This document shows positions 23,065-33,356 of a DNA stretch of 64,000 bases, piece after piece. This stretch comes from Angiostrongylus vasorum (Eukaryota; Nematoda; Chromadorea; Rhabditida; Metastrongylidae). Each line of letters opens with the position of its first letter. The stretch's first letter is position 1. The stretch is from contig JADANN010000456.1 in NCBI GenBank assembly GCA_018806985.1, positions 310,001-374,000 of the forward strand, in the 5' to 3' direction. The position numbers and the translations under genes were made by a program. The notes beneath the pieces were generated by a model. The model was not told the DNA's origin. It did not search any database and saw only the letters and a list, made by a program, of their open reading frames with translations.

Positions 23065-23685
23065 TAGCTATTGATGAAAGCGACCAAATGGACGATGCTA
23101 TTGGGATCCGATAGCCAAATCAACAAAAACTACTGCCTCTGCGATGATATAACAGGCATCATACTGAATTGACAAATGTCTTCAGAGGTATTCGACAAAA
23201 TATCCTTCTTTTTTTGCGATATATCGTCAATTCGTTGCTTTTCACGAAAACAGTTATCGCATCTCGCATATCATCGAAAGGTTCTCGGTGCAAATACTGT
23301 GCTATACGACGGAGCTCCGCTTCTGTTGTTCTACTCAACCCACTTGTCCTCTACTCGCTCTTCGCTACTATGAGGTACGGTAGTGGAAACTCGACAACCT
23401 TATTATTGAGCAGGGATGTCATTGTTTTGAATGCAAGGAGTAGCTGCCAGTTTTCCGTCATTTCTGTAGACATGATTTATTTATGTCCAGAGTTTCGGTT
23501 GCTGATGTGCGATGTGACTAGCAACTTTGCATTGCGGAGCAGGATTAGCTAATTTTTTCGCCTTTTTTTCGAATAATAATTTCAAAAAAGTGTATAAAAG
23601 GTACCAATTTGATTATAATATGCAGTTTCACGTTGTCCTATGCACCCGTATTTTAGCAGTAGTAAAACATTTATTTTAGTGCAAC

Positions 23686-25007
23686 ATGATGAGATTGGTA
23701 TTCCTTCTGGCTTTCATTTCTACCGCAATGGCCTGCTCATGCTATCCACAGTCGGCCCACGAAGCATATTGCCGTGCGGATTCAGGTGAGATGTCAGCTG
23801 TTCCCCAAAAAAGCTCTACTCATTCTACTTCACGAAGCATCGTAGAGGTGACTGAATGCGTAAGTGGCCTGAACAACGACTTGTGGTGAGCCACCGATGT
23901 AACAATCCACCAATATTACCCTGCCATGTAAATTTGCCACCAAATGGCCTACCTTGAAGGAATGGAAAGTTCGGTAACCACGAGAGCACCGGATTGAATC
24001 ACGGTGCACTGGACCTCTATCCACCGTGCTGCCCGCGCTCACCACGTGTTAACTTTGTTCATCTGCAAATACACTGCTACAATTACCAAGCACTACTTAA
24101 AAGAACTTAAAAGACACTTCATATAATTAGGAATCGGGATTTGGGTAGATCTAAAACGTCTACAATCTTTCACTAGCATCCGCTGTGGCATGACGCTGAA
24201 AACCTAAGGACAAGTCGTTTTCGATCATAATCACTACTTCGCAACTACTAGTTTTTTTAGTGTCTCATGTTAGGGTGACGAGCTACAATAACCCTCATAA
24301 CGATAACACCGGAATGCAAGAAGTTTCCTATGGAGTTGAATACGTAACAATTTACAAGGTAACAGAAGATTTTTGTTCTGTTGAACCGATCTAGTTAGAA
24401 GTCGGTCGTTCTGTTTAGCAGCCTAATTCTACAACTACACTTCCATCTTCCGTATTTACACCATCCAATGAGGCATTATGTGGTATTTCTATGGAAGTCG
24501 GAAAGGAGTACCTGCTAACAGGTGGTGAAATATTCTCACGGTTGCGATAACTTGAGATTTTTTTCGATCTGGTTACTTGAACACTGTAGCGTCAGAAATG
24601 GGATATTTTCCGAAGATTAGACAATATTTAGACAAGTACTAGAATACTTTTCAAGCTCTAACTGTTCACATGTCAGATAAACGTCACCAAGAAATTTCAT
24701 GAAAGCAAATTCAAAGAAAGGGTTTTTTTTTGTACGAAAAAGCGGTTTCTCCTCGTTAATAACGTTAAAGTATGCTGTGTTGGGCAAATGAAGAAAGAAT
24801 TATGTGAGACAGTGATGCTTTAGGAAGTGGGGTCTTAATCAGGACTTTATTTCTTAACGTTAACCGATTACAGGACACATGCGGAGCAACGAAAAACAAC
24901 GCGGATATCTCTGCACTCAAGTGGGCAGCGATCGTTTCGGTAATGTCGAGGAGTGGGAGAGAGTCTCACAGGAAATGCGGTCCAGTCTTACCTCATTCAA
25001 GTGTTAA
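23686..25007 (+). CDS. TIMP/netrin-domain secreted protease inhibitor (right arm), 4 exons
   Basis: Plus-strand mirror of the left-arm gene: exons 23686-23785, 24261-24358, 24419-24521 and 24874-25007 (100, 98, 103 and 134 nt), summing to 145 codons including TAA. The predicted protein has the same signal peptide, CSC wedge and six cysteines as the left copy. The two genes are transcribed away from each other, with starts 8.8 kb apart. The acceptor TTATTTTAG at 23680 lies just before the ATG and could take a spliced leader. Intron 1 contains a diverged SINE. The intron 1 acceptor poly-T run is one base longer here than in the left arm, the only nearby difference I noticed. TIMP is the clear family call; tissue and target are not visible from sequence. 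Confidence 0.88.
23821..24036 (-). mobile_element. Diverged tRNA-like SINE in TIMP intron 1 (right arm)
   Basis: Mirror of 14545-14758, antisense to the TIMP gene inside intron 1. Confidence 0.55.
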
Positions 25008-25429
25008 ATTCTATTCGCGAAAATAATGAAGATCTTCAAAATTAGCGTCGTATTTATCGATCCAACAAAATATGGTGACGTGCAGAAAAGCATAGTTGAG
25101 ATTTCTGTTAAAAATATCGCATATTACCATTTTATTTATTTCGTCAACCAATTCACATTCAGAAATCACTGCGTTGTTGTTGATAATTCGATGGATGCCA
25201 CAGTGTTGTTTTTGAAGGAAAGCGCCACCTCGAAAGGCAACGGTTTTGTAGAGCAGCGATCTATGAGAAGAGAAATATGCGAGCTAATTTTCAAGGAATA
25301 GTTCCTGTCTTTACCTGGGAAAGAAAATACCTAATGATTCGAGGGAAGACTCCATAGTTATTGACGAAACGGTATATTAGCTCGCGGTGATCAATATTCT
25401 CATTATCAAATTCTTATTCAGAAACAGGT

Positions 25430-26545
25430 GACATGACTTTACATGAGAAACAGGTGACTTCTAACATCTGTCTTCTTACTAACTCTCGGTTGACGAAATT
25501 TATTCCAACCAATTTACCAGACACCAAGATATTTCTAGATCACTTAAGGTGTGCACAACCAAGCAGCACGCACGTAACGGAGTCATTCGATGTTACTTTA
25601 TACCAATGTGTCGAATGACTCCGCAATGGAAGCCATTCTCGAACTATTCGTAGAACATGAAAAGAAATTGAACACAGTGACTCTCTCTGATAGTAAAACA
25701 GCGTCATAGTTGTTCATTCTTTACGTGGTCGGGAAGATACTTTGCACAAATTAGATGGCTAGCCATGGGGCATCGATTAACGTCAAGCCTTGCAATCGTT
25801 CTTATGTAAAAGGCGGAAGCTCCAGTTCTCGGTCGCCGATCCTTACTCTACTGTCGATACACAGACGACTGCTTCATCGTCTGTTCTACAGAGGAACAGA
25901 TGATGTATTCTTTAAATTGTTAAATAGACAGTCTGAGTATATAAAATTCATTCGAGATAAAATGAAGCTTTTTGAAAAGTGCTGACATAACAAAATGGTA
26001 TAGAAGCCAAGTAGCAAAAATGCGTTTGTGCACTACCTTTCCTCTCATCCTTCAGACATGAAAAAAGCTCTCATCAAGAACATATACCGAAAGGGCAAAA
26101 ATGTGTGCACAGGAGAAGAGGAAAGGAAGGAATCACCAAACCTGGCACGAAAAAATAGACATTTCCAACTGCTACCAAGCAGAAGCCTCTCGTGTCAAAC
26201 AGAAAGGTAGATTTATGCCCCAAAATAACGTTTCGAACCTAAATAAGATCCCTTTCAAGCTACCTTTCACATCCATCGAATTAAGGTGCATTATTAAGCG
26301 ATACCTAAGAAAAGCGGTCTCGAAAGTAGTTGTGTGGCGGTCACTGATCTGCCACTCAATACCCTAAGTTGTCAGTTAGTTCGTAGTGGCCTTTATAATC
26401 GGTGATGCAGTTAAGAAAACTGTGTAATCTGTCCTAACGTGAAAGACCAGGATTGCATGAGTTTGGGCACAATACACTTGATCTTTTGTAAGGCATGCGG
26501 TGAAGAATACATTGGCAAAGGAAAGTAAAAAATTCGACAAAGCAT
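25430..26545 (+). mobile_element. Penelope-like element, RT and GIY-YIG relic (right arm)
   Basis: Inverted copy of 12045-13150, with the same order on the plus strand: the RT block with LYTNVSNDSAM at about 25596, YTDDCFI at about 25863, TKWY at about 25995, and CKACGEEYIGKG at about 26495. Frames are interrupted by stops and one-base shifts. Confidence 0.75.
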
Positions 26546-26603
26546 TTCTCTAGATACAAATAGGGCAGCACATGGAGATGGTTTCGAAGTGACTGTCCGG
26601 ATC

Positions 26604-26668
26604 CTATCAAACAACAACAACAAACAACAAACGACAACAACAAACAACAACGACAACAACGAAACTTA
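26604..26668 (-). repeat. Imperfect AAC trinucleotide repeat (right arm)
   Basis: Mirror of the GTT repeat at 11923-11976, beside the end of the PLE fragment in the right arm. Confidence 0.8.
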
Positions 26669-27330
26669 TAACATTCTCGCATCAGCTCAACAAGATCAGT
26701 CCGTGAGGACTTCTGAATAAATATGTCCTCTTACTGACAGTCCAGAGAGGAGAATTAGCGCCAGAAATATCTCCATTTGTCCCGGTCTCTTTGCAAGAGT
26801 ATTCGCTTGGTTTTTTGCTTGTTTTAAAGATCCGTTATCTTTGACGTTTTAGTGCATACGAGGGGGCTCGTGTCTTCATTTGCTAACGCAGTTAGGAGTT
26901 CTGGATTTCGTCTCTCGTTTAAGATACTCCCAACATCGAATTTACGATCGACCCTCAACGCTCCGTGATCTATCGTTCTGATTAATTATTAAGCAGTATC
27001 CAGGTGTCTGAGCCCGGACATTAGCTGTAGGATAATAGCAGATAGAAAGGACGAGTATGAAGCAGGTGTTTTTGTTTGTGAACGTTGCAGCACTTTATTA
27101 CAGACGGAATATCCGTGGCCGATTATGACGCATTACATGGAGAGCCCATCCATTCCTTGTCAATCTGTAAATACATCAGATATTCATAAAACGTTAGTTT
27201 TCCCGGCACCATGGTTGATATAGCACACGAGGATAATTCGTACTGCATAATAAGCCGCTGCCTATCAGTGCACTATCGGAATAATTTGCAATGTGTTCAC
27301 TTTTTTACTTACTTCCTACTCTTTTTTCAT

Positions 27331-27607
27331 AAAAGGGCGCTTGTGGCGCAATGGTCGGAGGCGCCCTGCAACACACATGTAGAATCGATCCCCGCGCCCA
27401 TGGCCGACCAAGCCTTCCATTCCTCCGGGATCGACAAATTGGTGCCAGAAGACCTGTCTGGGATGATAGCAGCACCAGCTTGATACATCGCTAAACCACC
27501 GTAAGTCATTATAAAGGCAAGATATGCATTCAGTCACCTCCAAACGATGCTTAGTGAAGTCGAATGCATGGAGCATCCGTCAGGGATCAAGTGAGCTTTA
27601 TCCTTTA
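27331..27607 (+). mobile_element. tRNA-like SINE (right arm)
   Basis: Mirror copy of 10830-11106, with the A-box-like head at about 27338 and the tail running to the TTTATCCTTTATCTT block. Confidence 0.7.
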
Positions 27608-27641
27608 TCTTCATTCTTTTGCATAGCAGCGTATGATGTTA

Positions 27642-28083
27642 AATATAACCGCAACGATGCTGAGATATTAGCAAAACTCAGAACCGCAGATTTCTACGGT
27701 GGGGGTCGAAGCCGCTACTATCGTTCCGAGGGCTAACAATCTCACCGATATATCATGCGGATCATTCATTTCACCTTCCTCTCAACCGTGTTTTAACCAA
27801 TAGGTGCTATCAGCAGTCATCCGTCGACGTGATCTGGGAGCATAAATTGGCATTGAACCCAATTAAGCTGAATCTGTAGCAAAAATCACAATACCGTTGA
27901 CGGGTGATTGCTGATAGCACTCATACTTTAAAATACGGCTGAGAGAAATGAGAAACGAAGGACCTACATGGTGCTTTGGTGAAAACGTTAGCCCTCAAAA
28001 AGGGTAATATCGGATTTGATCCCCACCGCAGACCCCTGCGGTTCTGTATTTTGCAAATATCTCAGCATCATTGTGGTTATATT
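27642..28083. mobile_element. Foldback/MITE-like element (right arm)
   Basis: Mirror copy of the element at 10351-10796, with the same inverted termini and internal CCGCAG/CTGCGG palindrome. Confidence 0.75.
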
Positions 28084-28210
28084 TCACTATCGGAATAATT
28101 CAAAATGAAAACCGATTTCCAAACATCTCAACGTAGAGCAACGATTTATTGAGCTTTACTAACTGTTTTAGAGAAAGAAATGAAAAGAAAGGTTTGATAA
28201 GCGACTTAGC

Positions 28211-28600
28211 GTGATCTGTCCAACTTCAGCTGAGTTAGTTCTGCCACTTTTGCCCGAAAATAGCTTTTTAAAGGATGATCTCGCTTCCGAACGTTCAGGA
28301 GCGATACCAAGAACCGTGTCACTAGGATTCCTTCTCATTTCCTCTCCACCGTCTGTCACGGACATCGAGGAAAATTGTTCCGGTGCAGAGGTGTGCATGC
28401 AAGAAAAGGCGAAGAGACAATTCCTTAATAAGCAACAAGGAACCTCCAACGATCTTAAATCTGTTTCAAGCCAAGCCACGTTTAATGAGAACCTGTCCCC
28501 TAAAATGAATGCCTTTGATAACGTCAAATTCCGCTTCACTTCAAGCCATATGGGCATTGTTCTTACCCGATTTTCGAAAGTGGCTGCTGTGGAGATGTAA
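28211..28600 (+). CDS. Unrecognised open frame of 129 codons (right arm)
   Basis: Mirror copy of 9831-10223. It is identical in frame at both ends (starting ICPTSAELVLPLLPENSF, ending TRFSKVAAVEM) but differs over about 20 residues in the middle, where three single-base deletions in short homopolymers shift the frame and then restore it. No domain recognised. A short-lived open frame by chance, or homopolymer sequencing error, remains possible. Confidence 0.3.
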   Translation: MICPTSAELVLPLLPENSFLKDDLASERSGAIPRTVSLGFLLISSPPSVTDIEENCSGAEVCMQEKAKRQFLNKQQGTSNDLKSVSSQATFNENLSPKMNAFDNVKFRFTSSHMGIVLTRFSKVAAVEM

Positions 28601-28733
28601 GCTACAGTCTCGATAGGACCAATAAATTATTCCTAGGACCGACTTTCTGTTAAACTGAACAGTGATCAATATCTCACAGTTATATTAAAGATCATATATG
28701 ACGTCGTTAATGACAAGATTTATTCAGTACTGG

Positions 28734-28764
28734 CTGACGTTTCGGTGGTTTCGCCTTCTTGAGA
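28734..28764 (-). other. Hammerhead-ribozyme-like core motif (right arm, first site)
   Basis: Mirror of 9668-9698: CTCAAGA and CGAAACGTCAGCC on the minus strand. Confidence 0.3.
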
Positions 28765-29189
28765 GCTTGCAAATGGTAAAACTGACGCGTAGTGAAATCA
28801 GCCTCACACTTTTATAACCCAGTCAGAAAGAATTCAAAACATAAATTTCTTTCGGCATAGTAAGCAGCTTTTTTTAAACCCTCATCTTTATATTTTCTGC
28901 TCAGTTTGTTCACAGCACACAAGGTGGTGTTGCTTAACCTTTATTCGCTTAACGTTTCCATGTCTTCCTATTCTTCAGAGCCTATTATCCCCATCGATAG
29001 TCAACCGTCGTTCGTCCTCACGTTGTGGGTCTTCGTATCGAGTCGAATTTTTTTTGAGTAGAGCACCACTCCCACAACATTCGCCGTTTTGTTCTTTGTA
29101 AGTCTCACAACAATTGTGAAAAACTGACTGCAAAGAGTCTTACATGCGTCGGAAATGTACTCAGCTCAAGTCTGCTCAACTCAAGTCTA

Positions 29190-29705
29190 AAAATCGGCCT
29201 GCAGTACTGCGCGAGGTCACGCGTGATCGCAAGACACTCCTTCTCGCGGTTCATTTTTTCCATATTTCAAACTTATCCAGGATGCTTTTTTAGGTTTTGC
29301 TTGTTGGTGTTTTAGATTCCTATGCGGGAATAGTTACCTCCTCCAAAATCCTTTCCATTATGTCCTTCTATACTTGTCGAGTGGAGTTTTGTACTTAACT
29401 TGAAGTTTCCCAAGCTGTTTTACTGGATGCACAGTGGTAACTATCCGTTTCTCCAATGTCCACACATGCTTTACAATATGCCAGGTGAAATCTATCCGAA
29501 CTCATGGAATCGCGGTCGCTCCCGTTAGGGCAAACTGTGCATTTTTGCGATGTTCGTAGACGCTCATACATGGGGTTACGAAATAGCTAGCATCTTAAAA
29601 TGTTGGCGGCACCTCAATCACTGCAATCTAGACTGACTTTTTTTAACCACTGTTGCATAGCTGTGGTTATTTCGTTGGAAATAAAGGGCATTATGAACGA
29701 TACTT
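29190..29705 (-). mobile_element. Penelope-like element fragment: linker plus GIY-YIG region (right arm)
   Basis: Inverted copy of 8730-9250, with the same broken PLE linker (PFISNEIT.AMQQWLKK) and GIY-YIG-like block read on the minus strand. A few base differences separate it from the left-arm copy. Confidence 0.65.
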
Positions 29706-30063
29706 TATTCTCCCTAGATTTACCGTTTGGGAGCCTTGTTTTTTCCTCTAAGACTGTCCCGAGAATCCTCCTTTAGTAGCCACTGTATGTGGGCATTTTT
29801 GCTAAACCGTTTGTGTTCCAGTTCACGAGTTTTCGGCTTCAACATCGTCCTTGAGCGGTCGCTTACTTTTTCATTCCTACTTTCGTTTCTGTTTTCGGGT
29901 TTAACATCTATACGATTTAACTAGTAGGAATACCGAGCGAAGGATTCGTCGCCGAAAACACACCTCCCTCTGATTCACATCGTGGTGAAGACCTGGATAC
30001 GCCCTTGCAAGGTTACGTCAGGCCTCCAGGGAGGACCAAGTTGGACGACCAGCATTAGGCCAG

Positions 30064-31904
30064 CCTCAGTAACCCCGCACACTGGGTGCTACCGTCTATG
30101 ACGTCAGGCGGTAAGACGACCGGTGAGAGGCCAGAAAATCTCGGGTTACGCAGGACGTCATTGGAACCGGATCTCGCGAACACATCCACGACACGCCATG
30201 GAGGTTGTTTCTTACCATGCACGTATCCACGGATCTCCCTCATATGAGGGATCTCGAGCCGATTAGTCGCGAGGATACGTGGCGTGGCCCCAGATGGCGC
30301 ATAGGGGGGTTAATCGCGGGCCAAAAGCGACCTTTGCTTCCCTGAGACGCAGATGGATCCAGGGGATGGACTTCCCTGTTTCTGCTGCGCCGATTTGGCA
30401 CATACTTTCTGTATTTGCGAGGCGTATTCATGCATGCTTGTGTGGCTGCATTCTCGCTTATGCGGATTGTATTCTACGAGTCAATTCGGCCAAAAGCCTG
30501 CAATCAAGTGACAGGGAAGTATATGGGAGGCAGTTACGAATCGCCTCCAACAAATAAGTCCATGTCCACTCTAGGGAGAGCCTGGCAAGCTACCCGTGAG
30601 TATCCCCAGCCCCCCATGTTCAGAGCCCAGCAAGCTATACGTGAGTATCAAAAATGCTAAACAGTGAAAAAAAACGGGCCTCATTCCCCTGACCCAGCCC
30701 CCCAATTTCGCAACGTTGGGTAGGACGAGTACGGAGAGGCTGCTAAAATCTCAGGGCCAATGGAAGCTGCCTGGATTTCAAAGAACAATAGTGACAATCT
30801 GTACCTACAATGCACGTACACTTGCATCCGAGTCCTCGATAGAAGACTCTTGCTCATGCAAGCAAGAAGGACAAAGTACGACGTCATCGGGCTGGCCGAG
30901 ACGAGAAGACGCCAGCTTTTTCAACGCCGTCTATGACATCGGAGAAGAACTGTTTCTCGGAACATGCGACAGTAGAGGAGTTGGCGGCGTCGGCGTTCTC
31001 GTCAACACGAGTTTGTCCATGAACATCGATTCATTCGAACAACTTACAACCCGAAACGGACGTTTACGATTAAAAAGATGTGGATCAATTCCGGCTTTGA
31101 TAATCTTCGTCGTTTACGCGCCGACGTCAAACTATGACGAACAACAAGTCGATCCGTTCTATATGGACTTGGAGAAGTTCTACAGAGAAGAACATACATT
31201 TTTCAAGGTCATCGTTGGAGATTTCAACGCCAAGATTGGACCAAGAAAAACGTCTGAAGAACGTCACATTGGGAACCACGGATTAGAATGGAACGAACAG
31301 GGTGGGCGGCTTTCTGGGTTTATAGTGGCGACCAAGACCATCCATGTTAACTCGCAATTCCAGAAGCCCCACCCTAAGCGCTGGACGTGGGAGTCTCCCA
31401 ATGGAGAGTACCATAACGAAATAGACCACATCATAGTAAATAGAAAGTTTTGCCTAACCGATGTCGCTGTTGTCCCAAAATTCTACACGTGACCACACCA
31501 CCGTCTTCTTCGTGCTAGATTCTATTTCTCGCGGAAAGGAAAAAAAGCCGCTAAATTCAAAAACCGAAGTCCCAGAACCACCACAAACTGGGACTTACTC
31601 AATTCATCAGTCGGCTGTTGGGAAGACGCCGTTGTCGATAACATCGGCGAAGAATACAATCGGCTCATTCAACATCTTCACGTTAGCGCTATGAAAGCTG
31701 GTTGTTCGAAAGTCACCAGGAGACGTCTGTCTCCAGAAACTTTCCAGCTGATACGCCAGGGTGGAGTCGCACGAGCTGCAGGCAAACGCGAATTAACGTC
31801 CGAACTTGCAAAACAGTGCAGACAGGCGATAAAAGAAGATCATAAAGAGAGAAGAGCAGCAGTAATGGTCGAAGCTGCTGAGGCTGGCATTCGCAAAGCC
31901 CACC
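30064..31904 (+). mobile_element. RTE retrotransposon 5' half: leader, endonuclease and linker (right arm)
   Basis: A leader from about 30064 (CACACTGGGTGCTACC, GGAACCGGATCTC) is followed by a nearly uninterrupted endonuclease frame, 30716-31492. It shows CTYNARTLASES, a one-base shift region near 30860, [44 protein letters not shown] and the SDH-equivalent region just past 31480. The RT linker then runs to 31904, where the palindrome ends and the element stops before the reverse transcriptase domain. The left arm keeps the RT half (element B) but lacks this 5' half, so the two arms each hold complementary parts of what was probably one insertion. Confidence 0.85.
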
Positions 31905-32156
31905 TAAGGCAAAGGCAGAAGTCTATAGATTCTCAATACTATGCATAAGATTTGCTTGTAAAACCTCCCAAACAATTAGTATTCTTTAGCAACTGTTTAA
32001 TGTTTCTTTTCTCAGGAAAACACATAGTGGCCTTTAAGTGCTCGTAAGTGACAATATAGAATGAGGTTTTTGTCATAGTACGACACTTTTTTAACATCGT
32101 CTCAAAAACTGCTATTTACTGAGAACTAAAATTTAAGGACGGGCCTGACAACCCAC

Positions 32157-32268
32157 CCCAATCGGCAGCGCAGATGGCTTCGTTTGCCGGTAGAACCGTC
32201 CAGTTGCATGCCATTGCACTCGATACATAGGCAAGAAGACATATGATTCTCATCAAGATTCCCATCAT
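32157..32268 (-). pseudogene. Duplicate of TIMP-like exon 1 only (palindrome 2 left arm)
   Basis: The reverse complement of exon 1 of the gene at 33007, including start codon, signal peptide and splice donor. No exons 2-4 follow on this strand, because the left arm leads into palindrome 1 rather than into the gene. It can therefore supply only a truncated product unless spliced to something else. Confidence 0.75.
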
Positions 32269-32339
32269 TCTCTAGCTAATATGATTCATTTGTTTGCGAG
32301 AAAAACACGATTTTACAAAGGATAAATAAAGCATGGATC

Positions 32340-32600
32340 TCTCGGCCTTGATCAATTCCCTGGGGCATGCGCCATGCATTCGACTTTTGGAGCTGATTGA
32401 ATGCATATCAGGCCTTTACAATGACTCGCGGTGGCCTACCGATGTATCGGGCAAGTGCTGCTATCCTCCCAGAGACAAGTCTGGTACTAATTTGGCGACC
32501 GCGGAGGGATGGATGGCTTCGTGGGCCATGGGCGTGAGGATCGATTCCACGTATGTGTTGCAGGGCGCCGCCGACCACTTCGCCAAATTTTTCCAAAGAG
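32340..32600 (-). mobile_element. tRNA-like SINE (palindrome 2 left arm)
   Basis: Minus-strand SINE copy with GGGATGGATGGCTTCG and ATTGAATGCATATCAGG blocks; mirrored at 32676-32940. Confidence 0.65.
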
Positions 32601-32658
32601 TACTACGAATGACCGTCTATGCGAAACACAAAGTCGCGCAATTTGCCCTTACGGCAGG

Positions 32659-33356
32659 GACGGTCATTTGTAGTACTCTTTGGAAAAACTTGGCACAGTG
32701 GTCGGCGGCGCCCTGCAGCACATACGTGGAATCGATCCCCACGCCCATGGCCCACGAAGCCATCCATCCCTCCGAGGTCGCCAAATTAGTACCAGACTTG
32801 TCTCTGGGAGGATAGCAGCACTTGCCCGATACATCGGTAGGCCACCGCGAGTCATTGTAAAGGCCTGATATGCATTCAATCAGCTCCAAAAGTCGAATGC
32901 ATGGCGCATGCCCCAGGAATTGATCAAGGCCGAGAGATCCATGCTTTATTTATCCTTTGTAAAATCGTGTTTTTCTCGCAAACAAATGAATCATATTAGC
33001 TAGAGAATGATGGGAATCTTGATGAGAATCATATGTCTTCTTGCCTATGTATCGAGTGCAATGGCATGCAACTGGACGGTTCTACCGGCAAACGAAGCCA
33101 TCTGCGCTGCCGATTGGGGTGGGTTGTCAGGCCCGTCCTTAAATTTTAGTTCTCAGTAAATAGCAGTTTTTGAGACGATGTTAAAAAGTGTCGTACTATG
33201 ACAAAAACCTCATTCTATATTGTCACTTACGAGCACTTAAAGGCCACTGTGTGTTTTCCTGAGAAAAGAAACATTAAACAGTTGCTAAAGAATACTAATT
33301 GTTTGGGAGGTTTTACAAGCAAATCTTATGCATAGTATTGAGAATCTATAGACTTC
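32659..33356 (-). repeat. Palindrome 2, right arm (~700 bp)
   Basis: Inverse of 31918-32617. The end, GAATCTATAGACTTC at about 33345-33356, lies about 45 bases before exon 2 of the TIMP-like gene. So exon 1 is inside the hairpin and exons 2-4 are outside. Confidence 0.95.
32676..32940 (+). mobile_element. tRNA-like SINE (palindrome 2 right arm)
   Basis: Plus-strand SINE copy with head TGGCACAGTGGTCGGCGG and CGGTAGGCCACCGCGAGTC further on. It precedes the TIMP-like start codon by about 70 bases. Confidence 0.65.

Larger units (their letters stand above)
20826..31904 (-). repeat. Palindrome 1, right arm (~11.1 kb inverted duplication)
   Basis: This is the inverted partner of 7843-17757, separated from it by a 3.07 kb spacer. 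It keeps the RTE 5' leader and endonuclease (30064-31400) that the left arm lacks, and lacks 147 bases present at 11271-11417. Each arm therefore has private indels in addition to point differences. The outer end lies inside an RTE coding region and stops 13 bases before palindrome 2. Confidence 0.95.
31918..32617 (+). repeat. Palindrome 2, left arm (~700 bp)
   Basis: The inverse of 32659-33356, differing by only a handful of bases. Together with a 41-nt loop it forms a nearly perfect 1.44 kb hairpin. It contains an inverted SINE and a minus-strand copy of TIMP-like exon 1. Confidence 0.95.

Noticed and set aside
23169..23552. 127-codon frame between the cysteine-rich candidate and the right TIMP gene (mirror at 15027-15410)
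   Set aside because: Open in both arms, but another frame over the same bases is open too, there is no domain or splice context, and arm identity alone explains the matching frames.
7843..31904. Palindrome 1 as a pure assembly artefact
   Set aside because: It cannot be excluded without reads. However, each arm has private indels (1.34 kb, 147 bp) plus scattered substitutions, and the spacer is unique 3 kb sequence, which fits a real duplication better than a fold-back read. Kept as a finding with the test stated.
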